Origin: Falciphora oryzae
Taxonomy: Eukaryota > Ascomycota > Sordariomycetes > Magnaporthales > Magnaporthaceae
Assembly (NCBI GenBank): GCA_000733355.1
Contig: JNVV01000014.1
Span: 62,001-126,000 of the forward strand
Length of the DNA stretch: 64,000 nucleotides
Direction: 5' to 3'
Both the position numbers and the translations under genes were made by a program. The notes beneath the pieces are model-generated. The model saw only the letters and a program-made list of their open reading frames with translations. It was not told where the DNA came from and made no database searches. Below, one piece after another: positions 10,632 to 22,179 of this stretch (within the stretch, counting starts at the first letter, position 1; each line of letters opens with the position of its first letter).

Positions 10632-12252
10632 ATGGCGTCACAGGTCCCCGCGGGCGCCGAGGGCACGGTGGCCGGCGTCATGGTCTACTGCTGCCTCTCC
10701 TTCATCGCCAGCTCGCTCATGATCTGGCTGACGTGGACGCATCACGAGAGAACGAGCTGTAAGTGGGTTGCTCTGGCTTCCCGTCCCGACCTGCCTCCTT
10801 GGTGAAACTGACACGGCTTCCAGACGTTGCCATGCTCTCCTACTTTGCTACGCTCAGTATCGCGGCGTCGCTCGTCCAGCAGACGCACGACATCGTGCGG
10901 TACGAGAGTCTTGTGAAGGAGCAGCTCGAGAACCGAAAACTGCACCCGGGCAACCCCGAGATCGCCATCGCCAACGGCTCCGTCGGGATCAGCCTGGTGC
11001 TGTACTACATTCGTCAGCTCGCCCTCCCAATCTCTGATGCGAAGATCCGACCACTAACTAGTCCTGCTCGCAGAATACTACTGCTACAATGTTGAAGCTA
11101 TGTGTGTTATGTTCTGGTAGGTTGCCACACTACTGGCCGGTCTGATGTAGATGTGCTACCCTGTGCTGACACCCACCCAAGGGCCGCTCACCTCACGCAA
11201 TCGGCCGCCGCTCGCAGGAGATGGAACAAGCTCCTCCGCCGGATCGACAGCGGCGGCAAGGTCTTCACCGTCCTGTTTCCCCTGGCCACGGTCCTCCTCC
11301 TCCGGATCCCACAAGTCCAGGCTAACTTTGTCGTCTTCATCTTGCTGGCCGACCTACCCCGTACGAGATTACCTCCCCTGACACAGCGATTCCAAGCACA
11401 CGCGCCGGTCACAGCAGCTGACAGCCCCCTTTCACCTCTGCAGTGATGCTCAGCCTCCTCTTCGGCTGCGCCCTGATGCTCGTCATCTTCGCGCGCTACG
11501 TGCGCTCGAGGCGCAAGTTCCTCCGCTGGAGCCCGGACGGCGGCTACACGAGCGGCGGCGGCGGCAACGCCTCGTCGGCCCTCGAGAGCGGCACCGCCAC
11601 GACCACGACGCAGACGAACCGCGACCCAAACGCCACGGGCACCAGCGGGGCGGGGCCCGGGAAAGGCAAGCAGGGCATCTGGGACCGGTGGCTGATAGTG
11701 CGGTTCACGATCGCGTTCGTGGCGCTCAGCGCCTTCGAGGTCACAAACACGCTGTTCCAGATCACGGCCGTCACCAACGCAGAGGCCGACCTGGCGGCGC
11801 AAGAGCCGGACCTGAGCGCCGAGCGGGCCAGCGGCGCCTGGATCTTCTTCATGCCGGGCGTCACGCCTGGGCTGTTCATCTTCATCATCTTTGGCACCAC
11901 GGCGCCGCTGCGGAGGTACATGTGGGAGACGTTTGTGCCGGGCAGGTGGCGGGGAGAGGGGCGGGAGAAGGACGAAGAGGCGACGGCGGCGGGACGGGTA
12001 GGCTCGAGGATAGGGGCGGCTACGGGGAAGTTTAACGACGGCGTGGGGCCTCCGCCGCCGCCCAAGGATGTCGGAGGTACGGGCTTCGTTTCGGAAACGG
12101 AGATGGATGTTTACGGACGACCTCGGCAGCCCGGGTGGTCGAAGGGTGGGACGGCAAGGGGCCATCACGATGCGGCGAGGGCTGCCGAGGGCGGCAGGTC
12201 GGACAGCGACGAGTGGCCGATGCTGCCGATTATGAAACATAACGATCAGTGA
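10632..12252 (+). CDS. Seven-helix integral membrane protein, receptor-like, function unknown
   Basis: Exons 10632-10758, 10824-11012, 11074-11116, 11218-11360 and 11444-12252 give 436 aa. Introns are short with clear branch points (for example ACTAACT before 11074). About seven hydrophobic segments can be read: VAGVMVYCCLSFIASSLMIW, VAMLSYFATLSIAASLV, a third ending YYCYNVEAMCVMFW, VFTVLFPLATVLLL, FVVFILLADLPLMLSLLF, WLIVRFTIAFVALSAF and WIFFMPGVTPGLFIFIIF. The third-to-fourth helix segment with its YCYNVEA motif resembles uncharacterised fungal seven-TM proteins often labelled GPCR-like. The loop after helix 5 is G/S/T-rich with N-glycosylation motifs; the tail is hydrophilic, with a PPPPP run. 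Ligand and signalling role are unknown. Exon 4 is the least certain join. Confidence 0.8.
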
Positions 12253-12624
12253 TTGAACAATAAAACTGTCTATCTCTCTATTGTGCCAGAGGTCCAGCTC
12301 CTGCATGACAATCGTTGATAGGGACATCTGCTTATAGCACGCGAGACGAGAACGGCATCTGCAGTTGGGTATAAATGTGTCGCATTGCGACGCTCGCTCT
12401 GAAGAAGCCAAAACAGACAGTTGAAATAGTACAAAACAACCGAAATCCTATGCCAAACGCAATCTGCGGTGACACTCATAAGATCATGACACTATTTGGC
12501 GTTCCTGGTGGCTGACTTTGGAAGCAGGACGGGACGGGATGATCCCAAGAAAATGCTCGACGGAAAAAGGAAAGTCCCCTAAAACGGTGCAAAAAGCCGT
12601 CTCCACTCCTCAACAACCCGTGGC
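12253..12624. other. Convergent 3' region
   Basis: This lies between the stop of the seven-helix gene and the stop of the minus-strand small gene. An AATAAA-like AACAATAAAAC at about 12256 may serve 3'-end formation of the + strand gene. Nothing else is seen. Confidence 0.4.
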
Positions 12625-13011
12625 TCAAGCCCTCAGCTGCTGTCCGCCTTTGTGAGCACCACCGCTGGCCGGCGGGACATGGTCGAACTCGGGAGGCACG
12701 GAAAGAATGTACGGCGCGTCCGGGTGTACGCTCGAGCGCTGTGGCGGCTGGGTGGTTGTCTGTGATCCTTGCGCCGGCGAGCTCGAGCTGCTGTTGGCGG
12801 CGGGTGTGTGTTGCGGCTTGGAGCCCGTGGTCCTGGCCATCGAGGCCTCGGGGTCTGACGGTAGGGAGAAAAGAAAGGGAGCGTCGGCGTGCAGGCTGCG
12901 GCGCTGGGGCGTCCAGGCTGCGGCGAGGCGTCCGCTGCTGGCGGTTGTGGTTGCGCGCGAGGTCTCTGCCAGGATGCGGCGCGAGCCGGTGGACAGCCGG
13001 AGGGCGTTCAT
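12625..13011 (-). CDS. Small basic protein, possibly mitochondrial, unknown
   Basis: The single frame encodes 128 aa. The N-terminus (MNALRLSTGSRRILAETSRA...) is rich in R, S, T and A with no acid before residue 16, as in mitochondrial presequences. The body contains an internally repeated motif: RRSLHADAPFLFSLP (about residue 38) and RSSVHPDAPYILSVP (about 95), that is R-S-x-H-x-DAP-(F/Y)-(L/I)-x-S-(L/V)-P, separated by an S/T/Q-rich linker. A TATATATA-like stretch at about 13135-13142 lies about 125 bp upstream on this strand. I do not recognise a family. The repeat and the presequence-like start argue for a real gene. Confidence 0.5.
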   Translation of the reverse strand: MNALRLSTGSRRILAETSRATTTASSGRLAAAWTPQRRSLHADAPFLFSLPSDPEASMARTTGSKPQHTPAANSSSSSPAQGSQTTTQPPQRSSVHPDAPYILSVPPEFDHVPPASGGAHKGGQQLRA

Positions 13012-14626
13012 TGTGGTTGTGGTGCTGGCTTGTAGTGGAGGAGGTGTTGCGTTTGGTGGATGCTTGGTGGATGACCAAAGGATGGGTCGAATAGCAATTC
13101 GTCAGGAGAGTATCAGAGCAAGTCGCCGTGGGTTGATATATATGTGCAGGAAGAGAATGGGTGGATGGACAAACGAGGGCGGAACAGACGGCGACAACTC
13201 CCGGGGAGGCACAGCTTCTTAAAAGCACAAGAACTCCACCCCCGCATCACAGCTCCCGAACCTTCCATCGGTCGCCGTCAACCCACGTCCAGCTAAGCAG
13301 TCAAGCTTTGGGTGCCATGGACGACGGATGGCTGAGCTGCAGGTTGCCCAGACCTGGACGCCATGGAGCAGCGCAGGCAGCACAGAGCTCCCGAAGCTTC
13401 CCCCAACGCCCGAAGCTTGGCCGCGGCGAAATGGAACTGGGGTGACCCACCTGCCTGCTCGGGGCCGGCGCGGCATTCTTCGCGGGCCTTGATTGGCTAG
13501 CGTCGATGATCAACACACCACCCGCCGGACTCGGTTCGGGCAAAGGGGAGTTTTCGTGCTGCTCGTTTGGGTGCACCACCATTGACCACAGCTCGCCTGC
13601 CAGCCCCACGTCTCCAAATCGTACGATTCGGGAGCTGCGGGTGCTTCGTTCTCCTCTCCGTGTCTGTGGGGGATGCTTGGGGGCATGGAAGCAACCGGAA
13701 AGACTAGCAGCTCGCAGCCATCCATTCAGCAGCAAATTAGCGTGCATCCAACCTTCAAAAGGCGTCATCGGATCTTAAAGATTGCATCACAACCATGCGG
13801 AAATGGGACCATGTCTACCGCTTGACAGAGAATAAGGACGAAAGGTCCGAGTGCGGGAACGAGAAGCAGCCGCTCGGGATCCCGACGACGCCAAGCTGCC
13901 AAGCCCCGTCGCAGCGAACGTCCCCGCGTTTTCCTCACAGCCGGGATTTGCCCCCCGGGAGACCCACATGCACAACCTCTCCGTTGCCGGGATCGCATGT
14001 GGCGATGGTGGGCCGTGGCAGCCGCGTGGCTCGCAGCCCGAGGCGACGGCGGTCCCGGTCCTGTCGGAAATACCTCGGTGGCTGGGGATAACATTAACAA
14101 CCGCATGTCCATGGGCCTCCAGATCCAACATGTTTCTCAACCATCGGTCCTGTCGATGGCTGGCCCTCACCGGTGGCTCCCCTCATCAAGCCAGCCGATG
14201 CGCGAACTGGCGCCCCTCCGATTGACACCGACGCCGGCGGGCTGGGAAACTTTATCGTCGAGCAGATTGGAGCTTCTCGCAGAGTCCAACTGGGCCGCCC
14301 GTGCTTCACTCAGGTTGCCCATGTCAACTTCTCTCACCCGTGGTCGCCAAATGCGGGCCGCCAGCTGAGGTCGCTCCGTTTGCTTGTCAGTATTGTGAGC
14401 CAAAACGTTTCTCGAGGATTGCAAGAGAGGGAGGACTAATCGGGTATCTATTAATCGGCGTCCTAACATCAGGTCGTTAATCTATCGTCATAGGAGCTAC
14501 ACAAAAACCGCGGTGATACACTCCGCTGCGAGAGAACACCTTGTCGAGGGTAATACAAGAAACAGCAAGCCAGGTAAAAGGCGGAAAAGCATCCAAGTCA
14601 GCGATATAGGCGCACCGAACCACTCC
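13012..14626. other. Intergenic region
   Basis: Several overlapping short frames occur on both strands, none with a recognisable domain or convincing splice structure. I see no RNA gene or repeat here. Confidence 0.5.
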
Positions 14627-15292
14627 TTAGAAGATGAGGCCGCCGCCCTTGTCGTTGTTCTTCTCATCCATGGCGATGCACATGGCGACCATGACGGCCA
14701 TGTCGACGCCGCCCGGCACGACGAGGGCATAGGTCTGCTGGCCGAACAGGAGGTCGCGGCCGCTGAGCTTGCGCTGGATCGTGCCGACGGTGGCGCCCGT
14801 CCTCGTGTCGACGATGTTGGCCGACGTCGAGAACCAGTTGCCCGCCATCTCGAGCGTCTCGCTAGCGCCGCTGAAGGCGTTCTTGAACGTGGCCGTGGCC
14901 TTGGATCCGATCACTGGAAGGGAGGGGCTGTTTGTTAGCTCGCCGTCTCTTCGTCTCTTCTGCATGACTCTTCTTCCACGGCGGAACCTACGCTTGAAGC
15001 CACTCTTGACCTCCATCAGCTTCTGGCCCTGCGGGTCGTTGGCGGCGAAGGTGGTGTGCAGGTGGAAGTGCTCCTTTTGGATGTCGAACAGGTGGCGGCC
15101 CTGCATGTCGAACAGCGACTTGCGGCCCGAGAGCGAGGCGACGCGGCCCTGGACCCGGAAGACGTCCTGGCCCATGTTGTTCTTGATCTCGAAGCTGTCG
15201 CCCGAGAGCGACATGACCTTTTCACGCAGGATCAGGGTCATGCCCTCCGGCGGGGCGATCAGGTGGGAGTAGAGGCCCAGCGGGGCAGCCAT
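14627..15292 (-). CDS. LURP-one-related (LOR, Tubby-C-like) protein
   Basis: Exons on the minus strand are 15292-14992 and 14913-14627, 195 aa. The 78-bp intron has GTAGGT, a GCTAAC branch point and TTCCAG; it is a multiple of three without stops, so read-through would insert 26 basic residues (RRFRRGRRVMQKRRRD...) not expected in the family. The ATG at 15292 has an AAAAATGG context and gives the family-like start MAAPLGLYSHLI; an in-frame ATG at 15361 would add 23 residues. The body shows the LOR pattern: LILREKVMSLSGDSFEIKN, VFRVQGRVASLSGRKSLFDM, LFDIQKEHFHLHTTF, then a second half ending with GVDMAVMVAMCIAMDE. The fold is a membrane-tethered-type beta barrel; in plants LURP1 relatives are defence-linked. 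The fungal role is unknown. Confidence 0.85.
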   Translation of the reverse strand: MAAPLGLYSHLIAPPEGMTLILREKVMSLSGDSFEIKNNMGQDVFRVQGRVASLSGRKSLFDMQGRHLFDIQKEHFHLHTTFAANDPQGQKLMEVKSGFKRRFRRGRRVMQKRRRDGELTNSPSLPVIGSKATATFKNAFSGASETLEMAGNWFSTSANIVDTRTGATVGTIQRKLSGRDLLFGQQTYALVVPGGVDMAVMVAMCIAMDEKNNDKGGGLIF

Positions 15293-17138
15293 TTTTGCTT
15301 TCTTTGGAGATTGTTTCTTGGTCGTATCGGTGGTCGGAGACGGGATCGTGGGCCGGTTCATGGAGAGATAGGGAACCGAGATGGAAAGATGCGATTACAG
15401 GTGTACCGTGCTTGTTCTTGTTCTTGATCTTGCCCAAGCGAATGGACGGGGCCAAGAAGATTAAATACCGCCAACGAGAACCGAAGAGGGAACCGGCGTC
15501 AAGGACACAAAAAAAAGCCCAGGTGGGAGGGTGTCTGAGACAAGCTAGCTTCACGCCATGATTCCAGATCCGGCGCGCTGCCTGATAGGCCCCGTGGTCG
15601 TGTGGCAGACACCGAGTGCGTCTTGGCAATCCAGGGCTGAGTTCGGGGCCCTGAGGGATTGGATCGGCGGCGACGGTGACTTCACTTGCGGCTGCAGGGT
15701 GGCTGTGAGCGATGTGGGCGAGACAGGGGGACCGCGAGCCCTACCCGAGCCAGCCCTTCCGATCCCAACGCCAAATAAGCATAATTTTGTCGGCGCAGCT
15801 TCCCGTCCTGTGGTCGTCAGACGGATGGGAAGGAAGAGGGATAGCCCATGAAGCTGCCAGACAGAGCAAGCTGCTGGGAACACGCTTGTGCCTACCTCGC
15901 TCTTCCGGTCCGTCTGGCCCAGGGGAAGAACCGTCGCGTTGAAGTCGATCTGCTGCTAGGTCGCTCTGGGCGGTTGGGTCTTGCTGCAGCTCAAGGGCGA
16001 CCCGTGATTCACAGAGGCGCCGGCGAAGCACCTCCAGCCGGTTAGATGTGCTAAAGCTTGTCTCCTGGTGCTTGATGTGTTGGTGGCGTCACTCCGCCCC
16101 GGGTGGTGGCCAATGACAAACGGGCGGTCAACGGGCACCGCCCCACTCAGCTCGCCTCCTCACCTGCTTCTGGTTCCCCCTTACGCTGGGCACGCATGGT
16201 AATCTACCATTGCAGAAAGCTCACGCTAGAACGGCGATCATCCAACAAAACGAGCCGCGATGCCAATCCGACGGGAATCCTGCCATGCAGTCAGCCTGGG
16301 AAAGTGCCAGAACTTGGAAAGGGTGAAGCCAACAGCAGCCGAAGTCGAACCTACTAGCGCCGAGCGACCGACCGAGAACAAAGAAGCAAAAGAGAACACC
16401 GCAAAGAACGGACAAGCCACACATCGTCCGAAGTCGGATGTTCAGCTCTGAGACCGGGTCCCAAAGAGACTCGGCCGCAAGGCATTTTCGCAAGACACGG
16501 CACGCTCGAGAGCCACCGAATAGCAAGGCGCCACCGGACGGTTTTCTCGGCTGCTGCAGACGCCGGCGGCATGCGGCAGGTGGAAACGGCGCGCGGGGGA
16601 GGGTCGGCTGGCCTTCAGCCGCAGCGCCACTAGCTCAGGGTTTCGGGGTTGGCCACGCCCAACCAGCCGGCTGTTGACATGCAGATCCATCAGTAGCTCA
16701 TATATTAGTGCATCAGGTACCGGAGGAAAACGTCCAGTCGCATGGAGGAAGTGGGCAAAAAACAGCAGGCACAAGAGTGTGGCGCCAAGGTATGTCGCGT
16801 ATTATCCCTCTTAAATTTAAGTAATGGATAGCTGAAGAACAGAAAAAGAGCGTCGTTTGGTATCATGTGAAGACTGGTGAGGTGGTGAACCGATTGCAAA
16901 TGCACACTTCTCGTCCCTCACTGACGCCCAACTCCAGAGACCAAGGCACGGGTTTCCCCAAAAGCATGGCAGACAACAAGAGCAGTAAAAGGACCAGGAA
17001 AGACAAAGCCGAGGTAATGAACAAGTTTTTTCTCGCATCCTCCCAGAAAACAAGGCACAACACCAGAACATCATCGTACCACGTCAAATAGCCCAGAAGC
17101 ATAACATAAAACCACACGGCATCAAACACACATCCCGC
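15293..17138. other. Intergenic region
   Basis: No supportable gene. TATTTAA in minus-strand sense at about 15460 may be the core promoter of the LOR gene. The last few hundred bases (16800-17138) probably include the 3' UTR of the SLC1 transporter. Confidence 0.45.
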
Positions 17139-18743
17139 TTAGACGCGGTTGGTGTTGTCCTGGGGCGGGCCGGCGGGCGGGGCGTAGTCGCCGGCGCGGA
17201 CGGCCTCGTCGTCGGACGACGTCTCCTCCTCGACGTCCTTGATGCCCGTGATCTTGGCGACGATCTTGGCGGCGAAGATGTCGGCCGAGACGTTGGTCGC
17301 GGTCCGGAAGCGGTCGACGAACCAGTCGATGGCGATGATGACGCCGTACATGCCCGTGATGGGCACGTCGACCGACTGCGCGATCATGACGGTGAGGACC
17401 AGCGAGGAGGACGGGATCGGCGTGGTCCCGATGGACGCGAGCGTCGCCAGCAGCACGATTATGACGTACTTGGTGCCGTCGAGAACGATACCCTGCGTCT
17501 GGGCCAGGAACACGACGCAGCAGGGGAAGTAGATGGCAGTACTATGGGTGGAGAGTCTGTCAGCCTCGTTCATGTTTTTTTGTCGCCTTTTCTCTCTTGC
17601 TGCAAAAACTCACCCGTCCATGTTGATCAAGCAACCCAGAGGGACGCTGAACTTGGCAACGGTGCTGGGGACGCCACGGGCCAGGGTCTCGCGGAGGGTG
17701 ACGGGCAGGGTGGCGGCCGAGGACGCGGTACCCCAGGCAGTCAGCCAGGCCGGAGCCGACTTGGCCCAGACGGTGTACGGGTTCTCGCGCACGACGCAGA
17801 TGTAGATGATGGGGATCAGGATGAACAGGTGCAGGAACATGCCGGCCAGGGCGGAGCCGAGGAGCACGCCCAGGTTCTGGCCGATCTCGGCGATGTTGAG
17901 GCGGAACAGGTTGGGCAGGATCAGGAAGAAGACGCCGATGGGCGCGATCTTGATGAGGAAGGTGATGACCTTGGTGACGAGCTTCTCGATCTCCTCGACC
18001 GCCTTCATGAGCGAGCCCATGGGGTCGAGCAGGTAGCCGACGACGCACGCGGCGATCAGGATGGCGAGCAGGCCGTCGTTGGCGAGCGAGGTGAAGATGT
18101 TGTTGGTGATGAAGGACCGGAACATCTCGACGACGACGACGTGCGCCTCGAACGTCTTGCGCTCCTTGACCGTCTTGTCGAGCGAGTCGGACAGCTCGAG
18201 CGCCGAGCCGGTGACCTCGGTCATGAGGCGGCGCCAGCCCAGGTCGACGAGGATGCACGTGTGCACGATGGCGATGATGGTCGTGATGACGTAGTAGCCG
18301 ACCGTCCACCGGGCGAGGACGGCGCCGTTGCCCGTCATCTCGCGCAGGCGCACGATGGCGAGGATCATGGCCGTGATGATGAGCGGCATGACGACGGCCC
18401 GCAGCGCGCGCAGCCACAGGTCGCCGGGGATCATGACCAGGTCCACGACGGGCTTGGGCACCTTCTCGACCTGCGTCGTCACGGCCATGCCGATGGCGAT
18501 GGCCAGCACGGCCGCGATGATGATCTGGACGGCTGAGCCGGGCGTCTTGGCCGCGTCGACCAGGGCCCGGTGCCACGGCCTCGGCTGCTGGCTCGCGAAC
18601 TCGTCCACCGGCTGCTGCCGGCCTCTCTGGGTGCCGTTGAGGCTGGAGGAGTCCTGCCGCGCCATATTGTCCATGGCCAGCTTCTTCTCGTCCGCCGACG
18701 GGGACGTCGGGCTGGCGCCGATCGGCCCCTGGTTCGAAGCCAT
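17139..18743 (-). CDS. SLC1/DAACS-family dicarboxylate or amino-acid:cation symporter
   Basis: Minus-strand exons 18743-17614 and 17541-17139 give 510 aa; the 72-bp intron splits the glycine of NMDG/TAIY and is GT-AG. The start gives a hydrophilic N-terminus of about 65 residues before the first helix. Family features: IPGDLWLRALRAVVMPLIITAM (TM2/3), a long ERKTFEAHVVVVEMF loop, LIKIAPIGVFFLI, the HP1-type serine-rich segment in AWGTASSAATLPVTL, the signature CLINMDGTAIYF with the Na+/substrate-binding NMDGT, and the HP2/TM8 region ASIGTTPIPSSSLVLTVM followed by IDWFVDRFRTATNVSAD, where aspartate and asparagine line the transport site. It should import dicarboxylates or acidic/neutral amino acids at the plasma membrane. 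The C-terminus is acidic (EEETSSDDE). Confidence 0.93.
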
Positions 18744-21700
18744 CTTGGGCGGTTGCCGGGAAGACTCAAGAGAGCTTCTCCTCCCGCCGTTGGTTCTTTG
18801 TTTCCCTCTCGTTACTGTTGCTCCTTCGGTAGGCTGACGAGGCAGCGGCTGTTCTCGACCAACACAAGGCTGGGAGAAGTGGGAGCAGGCTGGGATGAAG
18901 TCCGGTAGAGGGACTAGAAAAAGAGAAGAACAAGGAGAAGGGTGCAACAGTGACACGAGCAAAGGTGTGCGTGCTGTTGCAGGACCGGCAGACGTGGGCG
19001 AGGCGAGCACGACAGAAGAAAGGTCCCGAGGGGCAGATCTGCGGCGGCTGCGGGAGTCCTATATACCCGGGGCTAGGATCGGAAAGCAGAGGTCCAACGG
19101 ATCGCGAACAGATTACGACCCTGTCTGCTAATCAAAACTGTCAAATGCAGGAGATAGGTACGACCCTTGCTCGCCCGAGTGTTTGCCTCCGCCGAGGGGT
19201 GGGAAGATGGGAAGGGGGTGGACGCAGAGAGCCCAGCGAGAGAGCTTGTTCCTCTCGCGTCTCCTCCTCCCTCCCCTTCACAGTCTTGCGATGGGCTCCT
19301 CCCCCACAAGTGCAAGTGCAACGGAGTCGCCACTTTCGGCCACCGACTCGCCACGCACGCGTTCTGGGGTATGTATTATCGTTGGCCAAGAGCTGCGGGC
19401 GCCGGGCGGGCGGGATACCCAGCAGCAAACAGCAGCGGACAGGCAGTGGCAGAAAGCAGGGTTGACGGGCGCATGTACCAATAAAAGGGCCAAACCCCAC
19501 AGATAGGCTACGCCCTGTGGGAATCAGGAAGTCTTGGGGGGAGGCGGGTTGGCGTCTTGTCCGGTTAGGAAGGTCGGTCGCCGGATGGGGTAAGCATCCA
19601 AGCACATCACATACGGCCGGCCATCTCTAGTCAGTTCCCCAGCTGTACGGGCCCGCGCGCCGCGGCGGGAAGCGCGTGGTGGACGAGCAGCACAAGTGGG
19701 GCATCGGGCCTTGAACAGACGAGGGCGACAGGCATCGGAGAGCGTGTTCCGTTCTGGGACAATTTCGAGAGAGGCTCTTGGGTGAGAGACGCTGCCTCGG
19801 CTGGCATGTTGGTCTGGGGAGGCCAAAGGCAAACGAAAAGCATGCTCGGCCGCGGGAGGAACGTTACGAACATTGGCGCCCAGACTTTGGATCGCAAGCC
19901 ACCGTCGTCACAACCGAGCTTTGTGTCCCCAGAAGGGCAGGCAGAGGCCAGCCCGGGTCGGGGAGCTGCTCTGCAAAGCACGAGGTCAGCCGACAGAGGG
20001 TGGCCAGACGGGCGCGGGCGCTGGATAAGGGGGAGAAACAAAATCCAAAATCGTATATATAATAAACCGGATCCGGCGGCACGCTTTGTGTGCGCCGAGC
20101 GGCTCGGCGCCGCTGGGCAGCGGAGCGGAGCGGGGTCCGCCGAGCCTTGGTCTCGAGCACCCGGGCCACTCAGGGGCCCGCCCGGCCATTCCTCGCAGCC
20201 TCAGTGGCTTCTTGTCGCGTCTTGTCTCCCCACACCAAGACCCGAGCCTGGCCTGGATTTTGATGAGGTGTGGCCGTTCGGTGGTCCGTTGGCTGTTTGT
20301 CGTTGGCGGCCTTCCCAACTGGCTTTTTGCCGCTGCTGGCTGCTGGTTGCTGCTAGACTAGCTGCTTATGCCTGCTGCTGTGCCTCGCCCGCTCACGCTT
20401 ATCATCTTGTCCTTTTCTCGGCGCGTCGATTAGGGCGTCTTGGTAGCCGCGATAGGTGCTTCTTTCTCCTCCATCACTGGGGAAGCCCTGCACTTCTCGA
20501 GTCTTGGAGTCTTGGTCTTCTTGGGGTCTCGGGCCAGTGGGGATGAGTTTTCTTTTTTTTTTTTTTTTTTTCACGCGCTTCATCTCGTTCGGTGTCCAAA
20601 TTTGGCTTGGCTTCTGTGGGACATGCCATGGAAACTGGAACTGGAGCAACGAACGTAACGAGGCTCTCTCGTGTGCCGGGGCGCGTGCGTACTGGAGTTG
20701 AGCGCATGGAGCGAATCGCAACCCGAGGGGCGGAACAGTCGGCCAGCTCGAGACACGCGACCGCTCAGCTCACTGTCAATGGCACGAGGCGGTGGGCGGG
20801 TTGACGCGCTGGCAGGAGCTGCCCGTGCGAGCTCTCTGCTGGGACCGGACATTTCATTGCCCAATCATGCATGCTCTTTCGCCCCCCGGCTGCCAGTCCC
20901 GAGCGCTTGCACCCTTTCGTCCCAGCCTTCCATCGTCGTCGCATCTGATGTTTGCGTGCTGTTCATGCCGAAGCCGCCTGTTTCCGCTTGCCATCCTACC
21001 TAAAAACGCAGCACGGAGAATTTCCAGCCTGCCGCCCAGGCCTCCCTGTCGCCACCAGCTTCCATGATTCCACACTCCCTGTATCCATGATGCTTGCACA
21101 TGTCCGCCGCACCACTAGTCGGCACCTCCATCCGCCGAAGCGCCCCTACGCTGCAGATATTCATGACTCCGGAGGGACCCAGCGATCGCCGTCCCCTCAA
21201 TTGTCTCCAGACCTCAGTTCATCCTGTCTCGTAAAATTTACGTTGCGGGAACGCGCGCATTTGACGGTCGAGGCCTGGTAAAAAGCCGCACTCCATGGTC
21301 CGTCCGCCTTGAAATTGGTTTGCTCCAGAACTCCTGAACCCCACCTGGAGACCGCTTTCCGATGATTCCCGGCCCGCCTGGTGCTGCGACAAATTTGCTC
21401 CTCCACAGCGCAGAGATCGAGACGAATCCATCCATCAGATCTTATTTCCCCACGGGCAACCGACAGGTCGAGAGATTCAATGACAAACAGGAAAGGACGC
21501 GGCCGAGGTCTCGACCATGGACGATAACAATGCCCGCTAATAACCGAGGACTATTCCACTCATTTCCCTCCACACAATGGCTCCTGGCCCGCCTGACATC
21601 TTCACGCCTCCTCCCACCCAGTCCGTTGCCCGGCAACAATCTCCAGCCGGCATGCAAGTGAACAAGTGCCCTAGCGTTGCAAGCTAGAGCGAGCGGCTGT

Positions 21701-22179
21701 TCTGCGCCGATCCTCTACCAGAAAAATAAAAACCAGGCCGCATGCGCACCACAGGCCGTCTACCCGTCTTCTGGAAGGCCCCAAGCGCCGGACGGTGGGG
21801 TCCTAGAATCTCCTCTGCGTGTGCTGACTCCTTCTTATCAGCTGCCAACGCTTGGCCGTGGCAATCCCAGTCGTCAGCCGAGCGAGGTCGATGAGTGGCC
21901 CCGATAATACCCAATCGCTCAGGCCGGCAGCCGGGCTCGCCGGTGAGCCAGCTATCCGCCCAGTGACTGAACAGCCCGACCAGCGAATCCCTCTAGTCGT
22001 CCGCGCACGCCGGCAAGACCCCAAGAGAAACCCATATGTTGCCACCCACACACGCGTCTCCCTTCCGGATACTTAAGGTTGGTGAAAAACACACGACCGG
22101 ATCCGGCAGACCCTTACAAAGAGGCAATGCCTGCCACGCTCTCAACCCTTCCGATCCCTCCTAGTGTGCGCACTCAAGG
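18744..22179. other. Long intergenic region upstream of the SLC1 gene
   Basis: A TATATA at 19070-19075 is well placed for the minus-strand SLC1 promoter, with a leader of about 300 bp. A T run occupies 20553-20571. I find no protein domain, tRNA or mobile element in the remaining 3 kb; all frames look fortuitous. Confidence 0.5.

Noticed and set aside
10015..10722. 235-aa frame upstream of and into the seven-helix gene
   Set aside because: No domain, odd composition, and it overlaps the well-supported first exon in another frame.
11188..12411. 407-aa antisense frame over the seven-helix gene
   Set aside because: Arg/Pro/His-rich antisense shadow of the last exon.
17544..18576. Long frames of about 330 aa on both strands over the SLC1 gene
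   Set aside because: Shadow frames of the GC-rich SLC1 coding exon; the D/H/R-rich compositions are typical of antisense or shifted translation.
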